Assembly (NCBI RefSeq): GCF_900156515.1
Contig: NZ_FTNU01000007.1
Span: forward strand, 1 to 64,000
Length of the DNA: 64,000 nucleotides
Direction: 5' to 3'
From: Moraxella cuniculi DSM 21768
Lineage (GTDB): Bacteria > Pseudomonadota > Gammaproteobacteria > Pseudomonadales > Moraxellaceae
The stretch's first letter is position 1. Each line of letters opens with the position of its first letter. A program made the translations under genes and the position numbers. Below are positions 46,297 through 56,806 of the stretch, one piece after another. The notes under the pieces are model-generated. The model saw only the letters and a program-made list of their open reading frames with translations. It made no database searches and was not told the origin of the DNA.

Positions 46297-47100
46297 ATGT
46301 CCTTTACTGACAGCCATGCTCATCTAACTTACCTGACACTTGACAATCACAATAATCAACCGCAAGCACTGCTTGATGCCATGAGCCATGCTGGTGTTGG
46401 TCGCGTGATGGCAATCATGTGTCAATTGTCAGAAAATCAGGCAATTCGCGAATGGGTGGATTTGGCATCACAAAATCAATCCATGCCTGATATTGGCATG
46501 AGTGTCGGCATTCACCCTTGTCAAGATGAGGCTGTGCTGGCGGCGGTTTGTGTTGATGATTTGTTGGCACTTGATGGTGATAAAGTATGGGCATTTGGCG
46601 AGACTGGGCTTGATTATTATTGGGACGAAAACAAAAGCAAGGCACAAAAACACAGTTTTGCAACCCATATCGCTGCCAGCAAGATTGCCAAAAAACCCAT
46701 TGTGGTTCATACCCGAAATGCCTATCAAGATACTTTAGATGTGCTAAAATCCGAAAACTGTGAGCATGGGATTATCCATTGCTTTACTGAGGACTATGCG
46801 TTTGCTCGTCAGGCACTTGACGGTGGACTTTATATTTCGCTTTCGGGGATTATAAGTTTTAACAAATCGCAGGATTTGCGAGAAGTTGTTGCCAAGCTGC
46901 CTCTGGATAGATTATTGATAGAGACGGATAGTCCATATTTGGCACCTGTACCGAAGCGAGGCAAGCAAAATGAGCCAACTTTTGTCCCTTATGTGGCACA
47001 AGTTTTGGCAAAAATTTTTGACAAAACGCCTGAGGAAATAGGGCAAATCACCAGTGATAATTTTATTAGACTGGTTAATCAATATAAAAATATTATTTAA
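46297..47100 (+). CDS. TatD-family metal-dependent DNase
   Basis: This TIM-barrel hydrolase has 267 residues. Metal ligands are visible: HAH at 7-9, Glu in FGETGLDYYW, His in VVHTRNAY, His in IIHCF and Asp in IETDSPYLAPVPKRG. Relatives act as 3'-5' DNases or D-aminoacyl-tRNA deacylases (TatD/YcfH/YjjV). The YcfH/TatD subgroup seems most likely. Its promoter region is now only about 100 bases from the transposon end. Confidence 0.9.
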   Translation: MSFTDSHAHLTYLTLDNHNNQPQALLDAMSHAGVGRVMAIMCQLSENQAIREWVDLASQNQSMPDIGMSVGIHPCQDEAVLAAVCVDDLLALDGDKVWAFGETGLDYYWDENKSKAQKHSFATHIAASKIAKKPIVVHTRNAYQDTLDVLKSENCEHGIIHCFTEDYAFARQALDGGLYISLSGIISFNKSQDLREVVAKLPLDRLLIETDSPYLAPVPKRGKQNEPTFVPYVAQVLAKIFDKTPEEIGQITSDNFIRLVNQYKNII

Positions 47101-47287
47101 AAAATAAAAACAATACCCTGTCATTTAATCAGCAAGCTGGGTTTGATTCATTGTTGTAAATAAAACAGCGATGATAAATTGCAAGCTGGGCTATTGTTGT
47201 GGCAAGCGAATATATCCAAAGCAAAAAATAACTGGTCTTAGTATCTTTAATGGGAAAGAGCTGGTAGGTGGGATTTTTAATAAATTA

Positions 47288-47324
47288 AACAATCAGGGCA
47301 GAAAATTAATCAGCCCTGATTGTT
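47288..47324 (-). terminator. Bidirectional terminator between accC and tatD
   Basis: AACAATCAGGGC pairs perfectly with GCCCTGATTGTT around a 13-base loop. Confidence 0.8.
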
Positions 47325-47332
47325 AGAAGTGG

Positions 47333-48676
47333 TTAAGCCTTTTTTAGCATATGCCCTTCAAGATAATGAATATTTTGTGCCTCTTCACAAAATGCCTCAT
47401 CTTGCAAAATGACATCTCGGTGGAGCGGAATGTTGGTTTTGACACCACCAACCACCAGTTCGTCCAAAGCGTGCAATGTCTTAGCAATGGCTTGGCGACG
47501 AGTCTGTGCATGGCAGATCAGCTTGCCAATCAAAGAGTCATAATAGCTTGGAATGCGGTACCCTTGGTACAGATGCGAATCAAAGCGAATGCCAGAGCCA
47601 CTCGGGGTAAATAGCTGTTCAATTTTGCCGGGTGAGGGCATAAAAGTCTTGGGGTCTTCGGCATTGATACGGCATTCGATGGCATGACCACGAATGGTGA
47701 TTTCATCTTGATGATAAGACAATCCATAGCCTGCGGCAATTTTTAATTGCTCAACCACAATGTCAATACCTGTAATCATCTCGGTAACAGGGTGCTCAAC
47801 TTGCACACGCGTATTCATCTCAATAAAGAAAAATTCGCCATTTTCGTATAAAAATTCAAAAGTACCCGCACCTCGATAACCGATTTGTTCGCACGCACGC
47901 ACGCAGGCTTGCAAAATCGGTGTGCGTACATCATCAGGAATATCAGGAGCTGGTGCTTCCTCAAGCACCTTTTGATGACGGCGTTGTAATGAGCAGTCGC
48001 GATCAAATAGATGCAAGGCATGACCGTTACCATCGCCCAATACCTGTACCTCAACATGGCGAGGATTTTTTAGGAATCGCTCCATGTATACCGTATCATC
48101 GCCAAATGCACTTTGAGCTTCGGTTTTGGCAGCTTGTACTTGGTTGAGCAGCTCTTCAAAGCGTTCAACAACACGCATACCACGACCACCGCCACCAGCT
48201 GCGGCTTTGACAATCAAAGGAAAACCGATTTTTTTGGCTTGTTCTTCGGCGTTATGAATGGTGATGGCACCGACCGAACCTGGTACAGTTGGCACGCCAG
48301 CTTCTTTCATGGCATTAATGGCAGAGACTTTATTGCCCATCAAGCGAATATGCTCAGGGTGTGGACCAACAAAGGTCAATCCTGCTTCTTCGACACGCTC
48401 GGCAAACTCGGCATTTTCGGACAAAAAGCCATAACCTGGGTGGATTGCATCTGCCCCTGTGATTTCGGCAGCGGCAAGCAGGGCATTAATATCTAGATAA
48501 CTCTGGGCAGAAGGTGCGTTGCCGATGCAGACCGCTTCATCAACAAAACGCAAATGCATCAGGTCTTTGTCGGCAGTGGAATACACACCAACGGTTGCAA
48601 TGCCCAGTTGCTTACAGGCTCGGACAATACGCAGAGCAATCTCGCCACGATTGGCAATGAGGAGTTTTTTAATCAT
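47333..48676 (-). CDS. accC: Acetyl-CoA carboxylase, biotin carboxylase subunit
   Basis: This carboxylates biotin on BCCP with ATP and bicarbonate, the first half-reaction of fatty-acid synthesis. It has 447 residues: [19 protein letters not shown], an ATP-grasp with the glycine loop [17 protein letters not shown], and the [17 protein letters not shown] catalytic stretch. It lies 11 bases after accB in the standard accBC order. Confidence 0.97.
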   Translation of the reverse strand: MIKKLLIANRGEIALRIVRACKQLGIATVGVYSTADKDLMHLRFVDEAVCIGNAPSAQSYLDINALLAAAEITGADAIHPGYGFLSENAEFAERVEEAGLTFVGPHPEHIRLMGNKVSAINAMKEAGVPTVPGSVGAITIHNAEEQAKKIGFPLIVKAAAGGGGRGMRVVERFEELLNQVQAAKTEAQSAFGDDTVYMERFLKNPRHVEVQVLGDGNGHALHLFDRDCSLQRRHQKVLEEAPAPDIPDDVRTPILQACVRACEQIGYRGAGTFEFLYENGEFFFIEMNTRVQVEHPVTEMITGIDIVVEQLKIAAGYGLSYHQDEITIRGHAIECRINAEDPKTFMPSPGKIEQLFTPSGSGIRFDSHLYQGYRIPSYYDSLIGKLICHAQTRRQAIAKTLHALDELVVGGVKTNIPLHRDVILQDEAFCEEAQNIHYLEGHMLKKA

Positions 48677-48687
48677 GGCACATCTCG

Positions 48688-49119
48688 TTAGGCTTTGTAG
48701 CGGATAACAGGTTGTCCAAATTCAACCACTTCGGCATTACTGACCAAAATTTCTTCGATAATGCCACTTTGGGTGGCTTCTAGCGGATTCATGATTTTCA
48801 TTGCTTCAATGATGCCCAAAGTATCGCCAGCTTCAACTTTTTGACCAACCTTGACAAATGGAGGATCGTTTGGACTAGGTGCAGAATAAAACACACCAAC
48901 CATAGGCGAAGTTTCGATTTTGCCGCTGATTGTTTTGCTGGCGGCAGGTGCAGGAGTGGCAGTAGTGGTAGCAGGAGCGACAGCTTGGGGGGCGACAACG
49001 GTTTGGACGGCGGTGTTGCGTGTAAGACTGATGTATTTGTCGTCATGACCATATTCTAGGTTTAACAGATCTTTTTCTTCCATCAGATCGACAAGTTCGC
49101 GAATTTTTTTGATGTCCAT
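48688..49119 (-). CDS. accB: Biotin carboxyl carrier protein of acetyl-CoA carboxylase
   Basis: This is a 143-residue protein. The N-terminal helix ([22 protein letters not shown]) is followed by an Ala/Pro/Thr-rich hinge at about 45-63 and the biotinyl domain with the biotinylated Lys in [11 protein letters not shown]. It is first in the accBC operon. Confidence 0.97.
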   Translation of the reverse strand: MDIKKIRELVDLMEEKDLLNLEYGHDDKYISLTRNTAVQTVVAPQAVAPATTTATPAPAASKTISGKIETSPMVGVFYSAPSPNDPPFVKVGQKVEAGDTLGIIEAMKIMNPLEATQSGIIEEILVSNAEVVEFGQPVIRYKA

Positions 49120-49309
49120 CAGGATTACCTTTGCTAAAAAGTGAAAAACAGGCTAACTGTCGAGCGACTGCAACAACAGCGAGCAAAACAATGCAAGAAC
49201 ACCGGATTTGATGCCAGCGTCAAATATCTTTATATAGTGTACATTCGTTTTATTTTATTGCAAGTGTTTTTTGCAATATTTTGCTACAAAATTGTCAAAA
49301 AGGGCTTTT

Positions 49310-49945
49310 TTAGGTGAATTTTGGCACGATATAGTCGCTATCATCAGCCAGCCACTTAGGCTTGACCCATTTTTGTGATTCAACAAATTGATAGTTTGCC
49401 ATCTGATGCAATAAATCGTCAATGGTGTTGGCAACACAGACCAGATTCATGTTGCTTGCTGGCATAAAGTCTGTTTCTGCGGTTTGTTCCAGTAACTTTA
49501 GCAAGGGGTCAAAAAATCCATCAATATTCAGCACACCAATGGGTTTGTTGTGTTGGCGAAGTTGTGCCAGTGAGATGACCTCAAACAGTTCTTCATAAGT
49601 ACCAATGCCACCGGGTAGGGCAATAAATGCCTTGCCAAGCTCAATCATTTTTAGCTTGCGAGTTGCCATATCACAAGTAGTGATGAGTTCGCTTAAGCCT
49701 TGATGGGCAACCTCTTTGTCCTTTAAAAATTGCGGAATCACTCCAATGCTGGCACCACCGTGTGCCATGATACTGTCTGCCAAAACACCCATCAAGCCAA
49801 CTTTGCCACCGCCATAGACCAGCGTAATGCGATGTTTGGCAAATGCCTGTCCCAGTGCATAAGCAGCATCACGATAGGCGGGCGTATTGCCCAGATTGGA
49901 ACCGCAATATACCACGATGTGAGAAAATTTATCGCTATAATTCAT
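49310..49945 (-). CDS. LOG-family nucleotide phosphoribohydrolase
   Basis: This 211-residue Rossmann-fold protein has the family motifs GGGKVGLMG and PGGIGTYEELFEV (PGGxGTxxE). Members cleave cytokinin riboside monophosphates or other nucleoside monophosphates to the free base and ribose 5-phosphate. The bacterial role is unclear, possibly nucleotide salvage. It stands 190 bases downstream of accB and 12 bases after rnd. Confidence 0.88.
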   Translation of the reverse strand: MNYSDKFSHIVVYCGSNLGNTPAYRDAAYALGQAFAKHRITLVYGGGKVGLMGVLADSIMAHGGASIGVIPQFLKDKEVAHQGLSELITTCDMATRKLKMIELGKAFIALPGGIGTYEELFEVISLAQLRQHNKPIGVLNIDGFFDPLLKLLEQTAETDFMPASNMNLVCVANTIDDLLHQMANYQFVESQKWVKPKWLADDSDYIVPKFT

Positions 49946-49957
49946 TAGATATTCTTA

Positions 49958-51193
49958 TTAATGGTTATTGTTGGTAATTTGTGGTGTATTTAGTACTTGT
50001 AAAATATGCTCTTTAAATGGTGTTAATACTGGGAGTAATTTTTCGCATACAAGCTGCTTACGATAACCAAGCAGCTCTCTGGGTAGGTTATCAATATCAC
50101 CATCATAGGCAACCAGTAGTAACAGATGATTGAGCCAGCGATTTTTTAGTAATAAATTGACGGGAATGCGGTGCGTATCACTGTATTCGCTCAAGGCGGC
50201 ATCAAGTGGTTTTTTAAAAGGCTTTGCCTTGCTGTGATAAGTAGGGTTTGGTAAGGGTGGCAGGGCATTTTCGGGCAGGGCGTTGGTTTGGCGAATGATA
50301 CGCACGATCTCATCGCCATGGCGTCTTAGCACGGCACGGTTTAGTGTGGTGCGTGCCAGCAGTTTAATGCTGTCAGGCATTTGCTCAATAATCTCACGCA
50401 AGGCTTGCTTGCCAATAATAAAACTGCGAGGTTCGTTGGTGGCACGAGCCAAAGTTTCTCGCCAGATGGTCAGTTGCTGAAGTGCAGCGATTTGACGGCG
50501 ATTATAAATCGGAACTAATAAATCAATATATAGCACATCATCATTTTGTGTGGCAAGTTCGTGTAATTCATGTGCATAGTGCCGACTGTCCTCTTGAGTG
50601 CAGCTTAGAATGTTACGCCGTGCCAATTCATCACAAACCACTTCATAAAGTGCCAATAGATAACGCACATCGTTGGCGGCGTATATTTCTTGTTCGTGTG
50701 ATAAAGGGCGTGCCAGCCAGTTGGATTGACTTTCGCCTTTGTCAATATTGATGTCTAAAATCTCGCTTAATGCTTGGCTGTAGCCTGTTTGTAGTTTGCC
50801 TGACAGGTATGCTACCGCCAGCTGCACATCAAAGACATTGTCAAGCGGTGGACATTTGGCAAGTAGATAAAAAATCCCCAAATCTTCACCACAAGCATAC
50901 CAAATCATTGTCGGTATTTCTGCCAATGCCTGCCAAAATTCCGTCAAATCAAGGCGTGGAGCATCGACCAAATAAATAGTACTGCCAGTATTCACCTGCA
51001 CCAATGCCAAAATCGGATAGTAGGTGGTGCGTTTAATAAATTCGGTATCAAGTGCAACTTTGTCAATCCCATCAATTTCATCAATCAGGGCATAAAGCTC
51101 ATCCTCGGTGCGAACCCAGCGTGTGGGCAGCTGGTCAAGAGCATGGGTGTCAATGGTTGGTTTTGGGGGATTAAAATACGCTGTTTGTGTCAT
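49958..51193 (-). CDS. rnd: Ribonuclease D
   Basis: This 3'-5' exoribonuclease trims tRNA 3' ends. The DEDD exonuclease domain occupies about residues 25-205: VALDTEFIKR, then ACGEDLGIFY and YAANDVRYLLALY. One HRDC domain follows (RRQIAALQQLTIWRETLARATNEPRSFIIG), then a C-terminal region. It has 411 residues, slightly longer than E. coli RNase D. Confidence 0.93.
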   Translation of the reverse strand: MTQTAYFNPPKPTIDTHALDQLPTRWVRTEDELYALIDEIDGIDKVALDTEFIKRTTYYPILALVQVNTGSTIYLVDAPRLDLTEFWQALAEIPTMIWYACGEDLGIFYLLAKCPPLDNVFDVQLAVAYLSGKLQTGYSQALSEILDINIDKGESQSNWLARPLSHEQEIYAANDVRYLLALYEVVCDELARRNILSCTQEDSRHYAHELHELATQNDDVLYIDLLVPIYNRRQIAALQQLTIWRETLARATNEPRSFIIGKQALREIIEQMPDSIKLLARTTLNRAVLRRHGDEIVRIIRQTNALPENALPPLPNPTYHSKAKPFKKPLDAALSEYSDTHRIPVNLLLKNRWLNHLLLLVAYDGDIDNLPRELLGYRKQLVCEKLLPVLTPFKEHILQVLNTPQITNNNH

Positions 51194-51224
51194 GGTGATT
51201 GTTTGGGCGGTTGCTCAGGACGGA

Positions 51225-51818
51225 TTATAAAGAACCACGATTTTGTAGGGCTTGGTGTAGGGTAATGCTGTCGATATACTCAAGCTCGCCACCCATTGGA
51301 ATGCCTTGGGCTAGGCGAGTGATTTTTGTTACATGATTGCAGACAGCGTCATGGATAAAAAACGCCGTAGTCTGACCTTCAATGGTTGAGCCTGTGGCGA
51401 TGATTAATTCACTGATGGCCTCATTTTTGATGCGTGCAATCAGCTCATCTATGTGCAAATCGTCAGCATTAATGCCATCAATTGGAGAAAGATGACCACC
51501 CAGCACAAAATATCTGCCACGATATGCACCGCTTTGCTCAATCGCCATCACATCGGCGGCACTTTCAACCACGCAAAGTAACGAACTATCACGGCGGGAA
51601 TCACGGCAAATTGGGCAGATTTCATCATCGCTGAATGAATGGCAATGACGACATTCGATGATCTCTTTCATGGCAATATCCAGTGCGGCTGCCAGATTGA
51701 TGCCTTGTTGGCGTTTTTTGCTAAGTAATTGCAGTGCCATGCGTTGGGCTGATTTTTGTCCAACGCTTGGTAAGATTTGCAATTGTTTGATGAGATGGTC
51801 AAGTTTTGGCGTGAGCAT
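51225..51818 (-). CDS. recR: Recombination mediator RecR
   Basis: RecR works with RecO to load RecA on gapped DNA. It has 197 residues: an N-terminal helix-hairpin-helix ([16 protein letters not shown]), zinc finger [18 protein letters not shown] (about 57-74), a Toprim domain ([14 protein letters not shown]) and a C-terminal Walker-like end. It follows the ybaB-family gene by three bases, the conserved ybaB-recR pair. dnaX, often ahead of it, is absent. Confidence 0.96.
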   Translation of the reverse strand: MLTPKLDHLIKQLQILPSVGQKSAQRMALQLLSKKRQQGINLAAALDIAMKEIIECRHCHSFSDDEICPICRDSRRDSSLLCVVESAADVMAIEQSGAYRGRYFVLGGHLSPIDGINADDLHIDELIARIKNEAISELIIATGSTIEGQTTAFFIHDAVCNHVTKITRLAQGIPMGGELEYIDSITLHQALQNRGSL

Positions 51819-51821
51819 GAG

Positions 51822-52154
51822 TTAGCCAAACAATCCTTTCATGCTGGGCGGCAAACCCATGCCTGTTGTTGCACCAGCCATCACTTCTTCATGTAGCTCG
51901 TCAGCTTGACGCACTGCATCATTAACCGCAGCTGCCACCAAGTCTTCAATCATATCAGGCTCATCACCCATCAGGCTTGGGTCAATAAAGAGGCGTTTGA
52001 CAACATGGCGACCTGTCATGGTAACTTTCACCAAGCCATTACCAGCTTCACCTTGCACCTCTTTGGTGGCAAGGCTGGCTTTGGCAGCTTCGACATTTTT
52101 TTCGACTTGCTTTTGCATGGCTTGGGCTTGTTGCATTAGGGCTTGAATGTTCAT
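51822..52154 (-). CDS. YbaB/EbfC-family nucleoid-associated protein
   Basis: This 110-residue DNA-binding dimer has a long N-terminal helix ([23 protein letters not shown]), then [39 protein letters not shown] and a glycine/proline-rich end. It is co-transcribed with recR. Confidence 0.94.
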   Translation of the reverse strand: MNIQALMQQAQAMQKQVEKNVEAAKASLATKEVQGEAGNGLVKVTMTGRHVVKRLFIDPSLMGDEPDMIEDLVAAAVNDAVRQADELHEEVMAGATTGMGLPPSMKGLFG

Positions 52155-52264
52155 ACTTTTCTCAAAATTAACTTATTAATCATGTGATAATAATTAAAAT
52201 CATATCACAAAAAATGCACAGCTAACATTATAGCATAAATTTACCAAAGTAGCGGTGCATTGGA

Positions 52265-54541
52265 CTAAATTTTGCACGCACCATTGGCACAGCCGTCATC
52301 AAGGTCGTTTTGGCTGTCGTCCGCACCATCACGCGTGTTGTGATAATAAAGTGTTTTGACACCAAATTTATAAGCGGTCAGCAAATCTTGAATCAAAACC
52401 TTCATCGGTACTTTACCACCGTCAAATTTGGCAGGGTCGTAGTTGGTATTGGCTGAGATGCTCTGGTCGATGAATTTTTGCATGATGCCAACCAATCTTA
52501 GATAGCCATTATTATCAGGAATATCCCAAAGTAGCTCATATTGGCTCGCCAGTCGCTCAATTTCAGGGACGACTTGTTTTAAGATGCCATCTTTGGACTG
52601 CTTGACCGATACCAAGCCACGAGGCGGTTCGATGCCGTTGGTGGCGTTGGCGATTTGGCTAGATGTCTCTGACGGCATAAGGGCTGACAGGGTGGAGTTG
52701 CGTAAGCCGTATGTCTTGATGTCAGTTCGCAATGCCTCCCAATCTAGGTGCAAAGGCTCGGTGCAAATACTGTCCAAATCTGCCTTGTAGGTATCAATGG
52801 GCAGAATGCCTTGACTGTAGGTGGTCTGCTCAAACCATGGGCAAGCCCCTTGCTCTTTGGCAAGTTTGTTAGAAGCCTTTAATAGATAATATTGTAATGC
52901 TTCAAAAGTGCGATGGGTAAGCCCCAGTGCTGCAGCATCCGAATAGCGAGTGCCATTTTTTGCCAGATAATAAGCATAGTTGATAACGCCCACACCAAGC
53001 GTGCGTCGGTTCATGCTGCCTCTTTTGGCGGCGATGACAGGGTAGTCTTGATAATCAAGCAGGGCATCAAGGGCACGCACGATAAGTTCGGCAGGTTCTT
53101 CAATGTCGCTTAATGAATTGATTTTACCCAAGTTTACTGCCGAAAGTGTACAAAGGGCGATTTCACCTTTGTCGTCATTAATATTATCAAGTGGTGCAGT
53201 TGGCAGGGCGATTTCCATGCACAAATTTGATTGGCGAATCGGTGCAATGCTCGGATCAAAGGGGCTGTGTGTGTTGCAATGATCGACATTTTGGATATAG
53301 ATACGACCTGTGCTGGCACGCTCTTGTAGCATAAGGCTGAACAAATCACGGGCAGCGACTTTGCGTTTGCGAATGTTGTCATCTGCCTCGTATTGATGAT
53401 AGAGGCGTTCAAATTCTGCCTGATTGGCAAAAAATGCCTCATACAGACCCGGCACATCAGAGGGTGAGAATAGGGTGATTTGTTCGCCTTTAATCAGTCT
53501 TGTGTACATGGTTTTGTTCAGTTGCACACCATAATCCATGTGGCGAACACGGTTATCCTCAACACCGCGGTTGTTTTTTAGCACCAATAGGCTTTCGATT
53601 TCTAAGTGCCATAGTGGATAAAATAAGGTTGCTGCACCACCACGTACACCGCCTTGCGAGCAAGACTTGACAGCTGCTTGGAACATTTTAAAAAATGGAA
53701 TACAGCCTGTGTGTTGAGCTTCACCGCCACGAATTGGACTGCCCAAAGCACGGATTGCTCCTGCGTTGATGCCAATGCCTGCCCGCTGTGAAACATAGCG
53801 AACAATGGCAGAAGTGGTGGCATTAATACTGTCCAAATTGTCATCGCATTCAATCAATACGCAGGAGCTAAATTGTCTGGTCGGTGTGCGTACACCTGCC
53901 ATAATTGGCGTAGGTAGCGAGATATAAAAGTTCGAAGTGGCATCATAGAACCGCTTGACATAATCCAGTCGGATTACCTTATCGTAGCTGGCAAATAGGC
54001 ACATACCCACCAGCATATACAAAAATTGGGGGCTTTCATAAACTTGCTTACTGACTCTGTCTTGCACCAAATATTTGCCCATCATTTGTTCAACGGCGGC
54101 ATAAGCAAGGTTCATATCACGACTATGGTTGATATAGTCATTTAGCGTGTTAAATTCTGCGATGTCGTAATCTGCCAAGATGTGCTTGTCGTATTTGCCT
54201 TGTTCGGTGAGATTTTTGACATGGTCATACAGATGAGGTGGTTCAAACTCACCGTAGGCAATTTTACGCAGATGAAAAATCGCCAAGCGAGCTGCCAGAT
54301 ATTGATAATCTGGTGTTTCGGTTGAAATTAAATCGGCAGCGGCTTTGATGATGGTTTCGTGGATATCACGAGTGCGAATACCGTCATAAAACTGTATGTG
54401 TGATTTTAGCTCAACTTGAGATACGGAGACATTGTCAAGCCCTTCGGCAGCCCAAGTAATGACACGGTGAATCTTATCCAAATCAATAGGCTCAAGACGA
54501 CCATCTCGTTTTGTTACTTTGATTTTATCGATATGCGTCAT
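52265..54541 (-). CDS. nrdA: Class Ia ribonucleoside-diphosphate reductase, alpha subunit
   Basis: This converts ribonucleotides to deoxyribonucleotides. It has 758 residues: an N-terminal ATP-cone (VTKRDGRLEPIDLDKIHRVITWA), catalytic core motifs NLCMEIALPTAP and NVDHCNTHSPFD, SALMPSETSSQIANATNGIEPPRG, and the C-terminal redox pair in CANGACKI. The usual partner nrdB is not adjacent on either side. Paired NrdR-box-like sites lie about 100 bases upstream. Confidence 0.97.
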   Translation of the reverse strand: MTHIDKIKVTKRDGRLEPIDLDKIHRVITWAAEGLDNVSVSQVELKSHIQFYDGIRTRDIHETIIKAAADLISTETPDYQYLAARLAIFHLRKIAYGEFEPPHLYDHVKNLTEQGKYDKHILADYDIAEFNTLNDYINHSRDMNLAYAAVEQMMGKYLVQDRVSKQVYESPQFLYMLVGMCLFASYDKVIRLDYVKRFYDATSNFYISLPTPIMAGVRTPTRQFSSCVLIECDDNLDSINATTSAIVRYVSQRAGIGINAGAIRALGSPIRGGEAQHTGCIPFFKMFQAAVKSCSQGGVRGGAATLFYPLWHLEIESLLVLKNNRGVEDNRVRHMDYGVQLNKTMYTRLIKGEQITLFSPSDVPGLYEAFFANQAEFERLYHQYEADDNIRKRKVAARDLFSLMLQERASTGRIYIQNVDHCNTHSPFDPSIAPIRQSNLCMEIALPTAPLDNINDDKGEIALCTLSAVNLGKINSLSDIEEPAELIVRALDALLDYQDYPVIAAKRGSMNRRTLGVGVINYAYYLAKNGTRYSDAAALGLTHRTFEALQYYLLKASNKLAKEQGACPWFEQTTYSQGILPIDTYKADLDSICTEPLHLDWEALRTDIKTYGLRNSTLSALMPSETSSQIANATNGIEPPRGLVSVKQSKDGILKQVVPEIERLASQYELLWDIPDNNGYLRLVGIMQKFIDQSISANTNYDPAKFDGGKVPMKVLIQDLLTAYKFGVKTLYYHNTRDGADDSQNDLDDGCANGACKI

Positions 54542-54639
54542 CGCTACTCCTAAATTGATTATTAACCAAAATTAAATTTATCTATGGCAACATTAAGATA
54601 TTGCTACAGCTGAATGAAGCAATATGTAAATAATTAACC

Positions 54640-54684
54640 TACAATATTTAGTACATGGGTAATTTAGGGCTACAATATAGCTGA
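54640..54684 (-). promoter_or_regulatory. Paired NrdR-box-like operators upstream of nrdA
   Basis: TACAATATTTAGTA at 54640-54653 fits the NrdR consensus well. TACAATATAGCTGA at 54671-54684 is a weaker copy. They are exactly 31 bases apart, the three-turn spacing typical of NrdR sites. They lie 100-140 bases before nrdA. Confidence 0.6.
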
Positions 54685-54985
54685 TTTTTTTTGAAAATAA
54701 AAGATTGCAACTTTTTTATTTTTGTGATTCATTTGCAAATTTTAATTTTTTCAATAACTTACTTTACGATAAAATTTAAACTTTTTTGTAACCAAGAAAA
54801 TAATTTTTGCCAATGGGGCATAATGAAGGAAATTTTGCAAATTTTGTATAAACAGCATTATTAAAAAATATAAAATTTTGCCATATTGGCAGCGTGTATG
54901 AGTTTGGGTATTTTGTGGTATTTATCAAGTAAAATATAAAATATTATTAAATAAATTTGCAATTTTATCCAATAAATAATAAGCA
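54685..54985. other. Long AT-rich intergenic region between nrdA and rluB
   Basis: No gene or RNA is recognised. The sequence is made of A/T-rich runs and probably holds the nrdA promoter. Confidence 0.45.
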
Positions 54986-55015
54986 CAAGTGCCAAGCCAA
55001 ATTGGTTGGCACTTG
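54986..55015 (-). terminator. Hairpin after rluB
   Basis: CAAGTGCCAA pairs perfectly with TTGGCACTTG around a ten-base loop; the minus strand continues TGCTTATTATT. Confidence 0.7.
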
Positions 55016-55031
55016 GGATATTGGGTGGATT

Positions 55032-55985
55032 TTAGATTTTGCGAAATTTGGCAGTGCGTAAATTTGGCGTGGCTGGTTTGGCTTGCTCATTGTGTTTTTT
55101 GCGAACCTCACGAGCTTTGAGCGGTTTTTTGTGAATGCGTGCTTGTTTTTGGCGGGTGGCATGGTTAAGCCCTGTGCCTTGTCGCTGACGCAAACCAACA
55201 GATTCAACCAACTTGCCAATTTCTTTGGCATCAAGTTCAATAAAACGACCTGTACGCAATTGGGTTGGCAGCGTGATGACCCCATAGCGTGTGCGAATCA
55301 GTCGAGAGACCTTAAGGTTTTGACTTTCGAACATACGGCGAACTTCACGCTTGCGGCCTTCTTTGATGCTGACATGATACCATTTATTGACACCAGTGCC
55401 ACCACCTTCTTTAATGTCGTCAAATTTGGCAAAGCCATCATCAAGCTGCACGCCAGTGGTCAAGGCCGAAGCAATCTGTGGCGTAACTTCGCCCAAAACA
55501 CGCACGGCATATTCACGCAGTACCTCATGAGATGGGTGCATCAGTCGATGAGCCAGCTCGCCATCGTTGGTAAATAACAACAAGCCTGATGAGTTGATGT
55601 CAAGGCGACCGACCATGACCCAACGATCGCCTGTCAGCTTAGGCAGGCGGTCAAATACCGTAGGGCGACCTTCGGGGTCAGATGCTGAGCAGATTTCGCC
55701 CTCGGGCTTGTAGTAGGCGATGACACGACGGCGTTTTTCACGCTCGGCTTTTAGGCGAACTTGCCTGCCGTCAATGCGAATCTCGTCAGTCAATACGGCA
55801 CGGTCGCCCAAGGCGGCAGTTTGCCCATTGATTGAGATGCGTCCTGCCTTGATGATTTCCTCAAGCCCTCGCCGTGAGCCAAGACCTAGCCGTGCCAGCA
55901 GTTTTTGTAATTTTTCGCCAGCAGGTTTGTCGGCATCAATGGTGGGAATTGACGGTTGCGTATCGATTTTTGTGTGATTATTCAT
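55032..55985 (-). CDS. rluB: 23S rRNA pseudouridine(2605) synthase RluB
   Basis: This is a RsuA/RluB-family enzyme of 317 residues. It has an S4 RNA-binding domain (EKLQKLLARLGLGSRRGLEEII), catalytic Asp in GRLDINSSGLLLFTNDG, and KEGRKREVRRMFES near the domain end. A Lys/Arg-rich C-terminal tail of about 50 residues resembles the RluB extension. RsuA is less likely because of this tail. Confidence 0.88.
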   Translation of the reverse strand: MNNHTKIDTQPSIPTIDADKPAGEKLQKLLARLGLGSRRGLEEIIKAGRISINGQTAALGDRAVLTDEIRIDGRQVRLKAEREKRRRVIAYYKPEGEICSASDPEGRPTVFDRLPKLTGDRWVMVGRLDINSSGLLLFTNDGELAHRLMHPSHEVLREYAVRVLGEVTPQIASALTTGVQLDDGFAKFDDIKEGGGTGVNKWYHVSIKEGRKREVRRMFESQNLKVSRLIRTRYGVITLPTQLRTGRFIELDAKEIGKLVESVGLRQRQGTGLNHATRQKQARIHKKPLKAREVRKKHNEQAKPATPNLRTAKFRKI

Positions 55986-56215
55986 AAGCTGTCCTGAAAG
56001 TGGAATTTAACATTTCTCAATGTAAAGTAAATTGCTGGTACTCATTGGTAGAATCTGTCAAAAACAGCTACTTGCCAGCAGTTGCTATGATAGGGCATTT
56101 GCTGTCTTTTGGCAAGCATTTGACAAAATAACCAATCATGGCATGGTTTTATGACTTGATATTGACTGATGATTGATTAGAAATTCTTCATTAATTTGGT
56201 AAAACAAGTGATGTA

Positions 56216-56782
56216 TCATGACAAAGATTTTAATCGCTCCAAATCTGGCAAGGGTGGCAAATCATCAAGCGTATCCAAGCCAAATGCGTCCAAAAATGCC
56301 TTGGTGGTGTGCAGCAGTGCAGGGCGACCCAAAGTGTCTTTGTGTCCTTGTTCGATAATCCAGCCTTTGTCAAATAATTGACGCAAAATATTACTCGATA
56401 CAGTTACGCCACGCACTTGCTCAATGTCGGTGCGAGTAACGGGCTGCTTGTAGGCAATGACGCTTAGGGTTTCAAGCAGGGCTTGGCTTAGGTTTTCAAG
56501 ACGCTCTGGAAATACCTGCTGAATCAATCCACTGTAACTGTCTTTGATTTGTAAACGATAGCCGCTGGCGGTTTTGTTTAAAGCCAGCACGCCATGGCTA
56601 AGCCGCTCTTGTAGCACTGCTAAGGCATCATTAAGCTCTGATTTACCAATCATCAAGTGCTTTTTTAGGTCGTTGTCGGTTAGCGGTGTTTCGCTGGCGT
56701 GTAGCAAAACCTCAATGTAACGGCTAAAGGTTTCTGCCTTTTTGTGTGCTTGTAAAAAATCAGGTTTTTGGGTGTCGCTCAT
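56216..56782 (-). CDS. scpB: Segregation and condensation protein B
   Basis: ScpB is the winged-helix partner of the ScpA-SMC condensin complex. It has 188 residues with two winged-helix domains; ALLETLSVIAYKQPVTRTDIEQVRGV and GWIIEQGHKDTLGRPALLHTTKAFLDAFGL are the hallmark segments. It follows scpA by 24 bases. Confidence 0.93.
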   Translation of the reverse strand: MSDTQKPDFLQAHKKAETFSRYIEVLLHASETPLTDNDLKKHLMIGKSELNDALAVLQERLSHGVLALNKTASGYRLQIKDSYSGLIQQVFPERLENLSQALLETLSVIAYKQPVTRTDIEQVRGVTVSSNILRQLFDKGWIIEQGHKDTLGRPALLHTTKAFLDAFGLDTLDDLPPLPDLERLKSLS

Positions 56783-56806
56783 TGCTTGCTCGTGTAACTA
56801 AAAATC

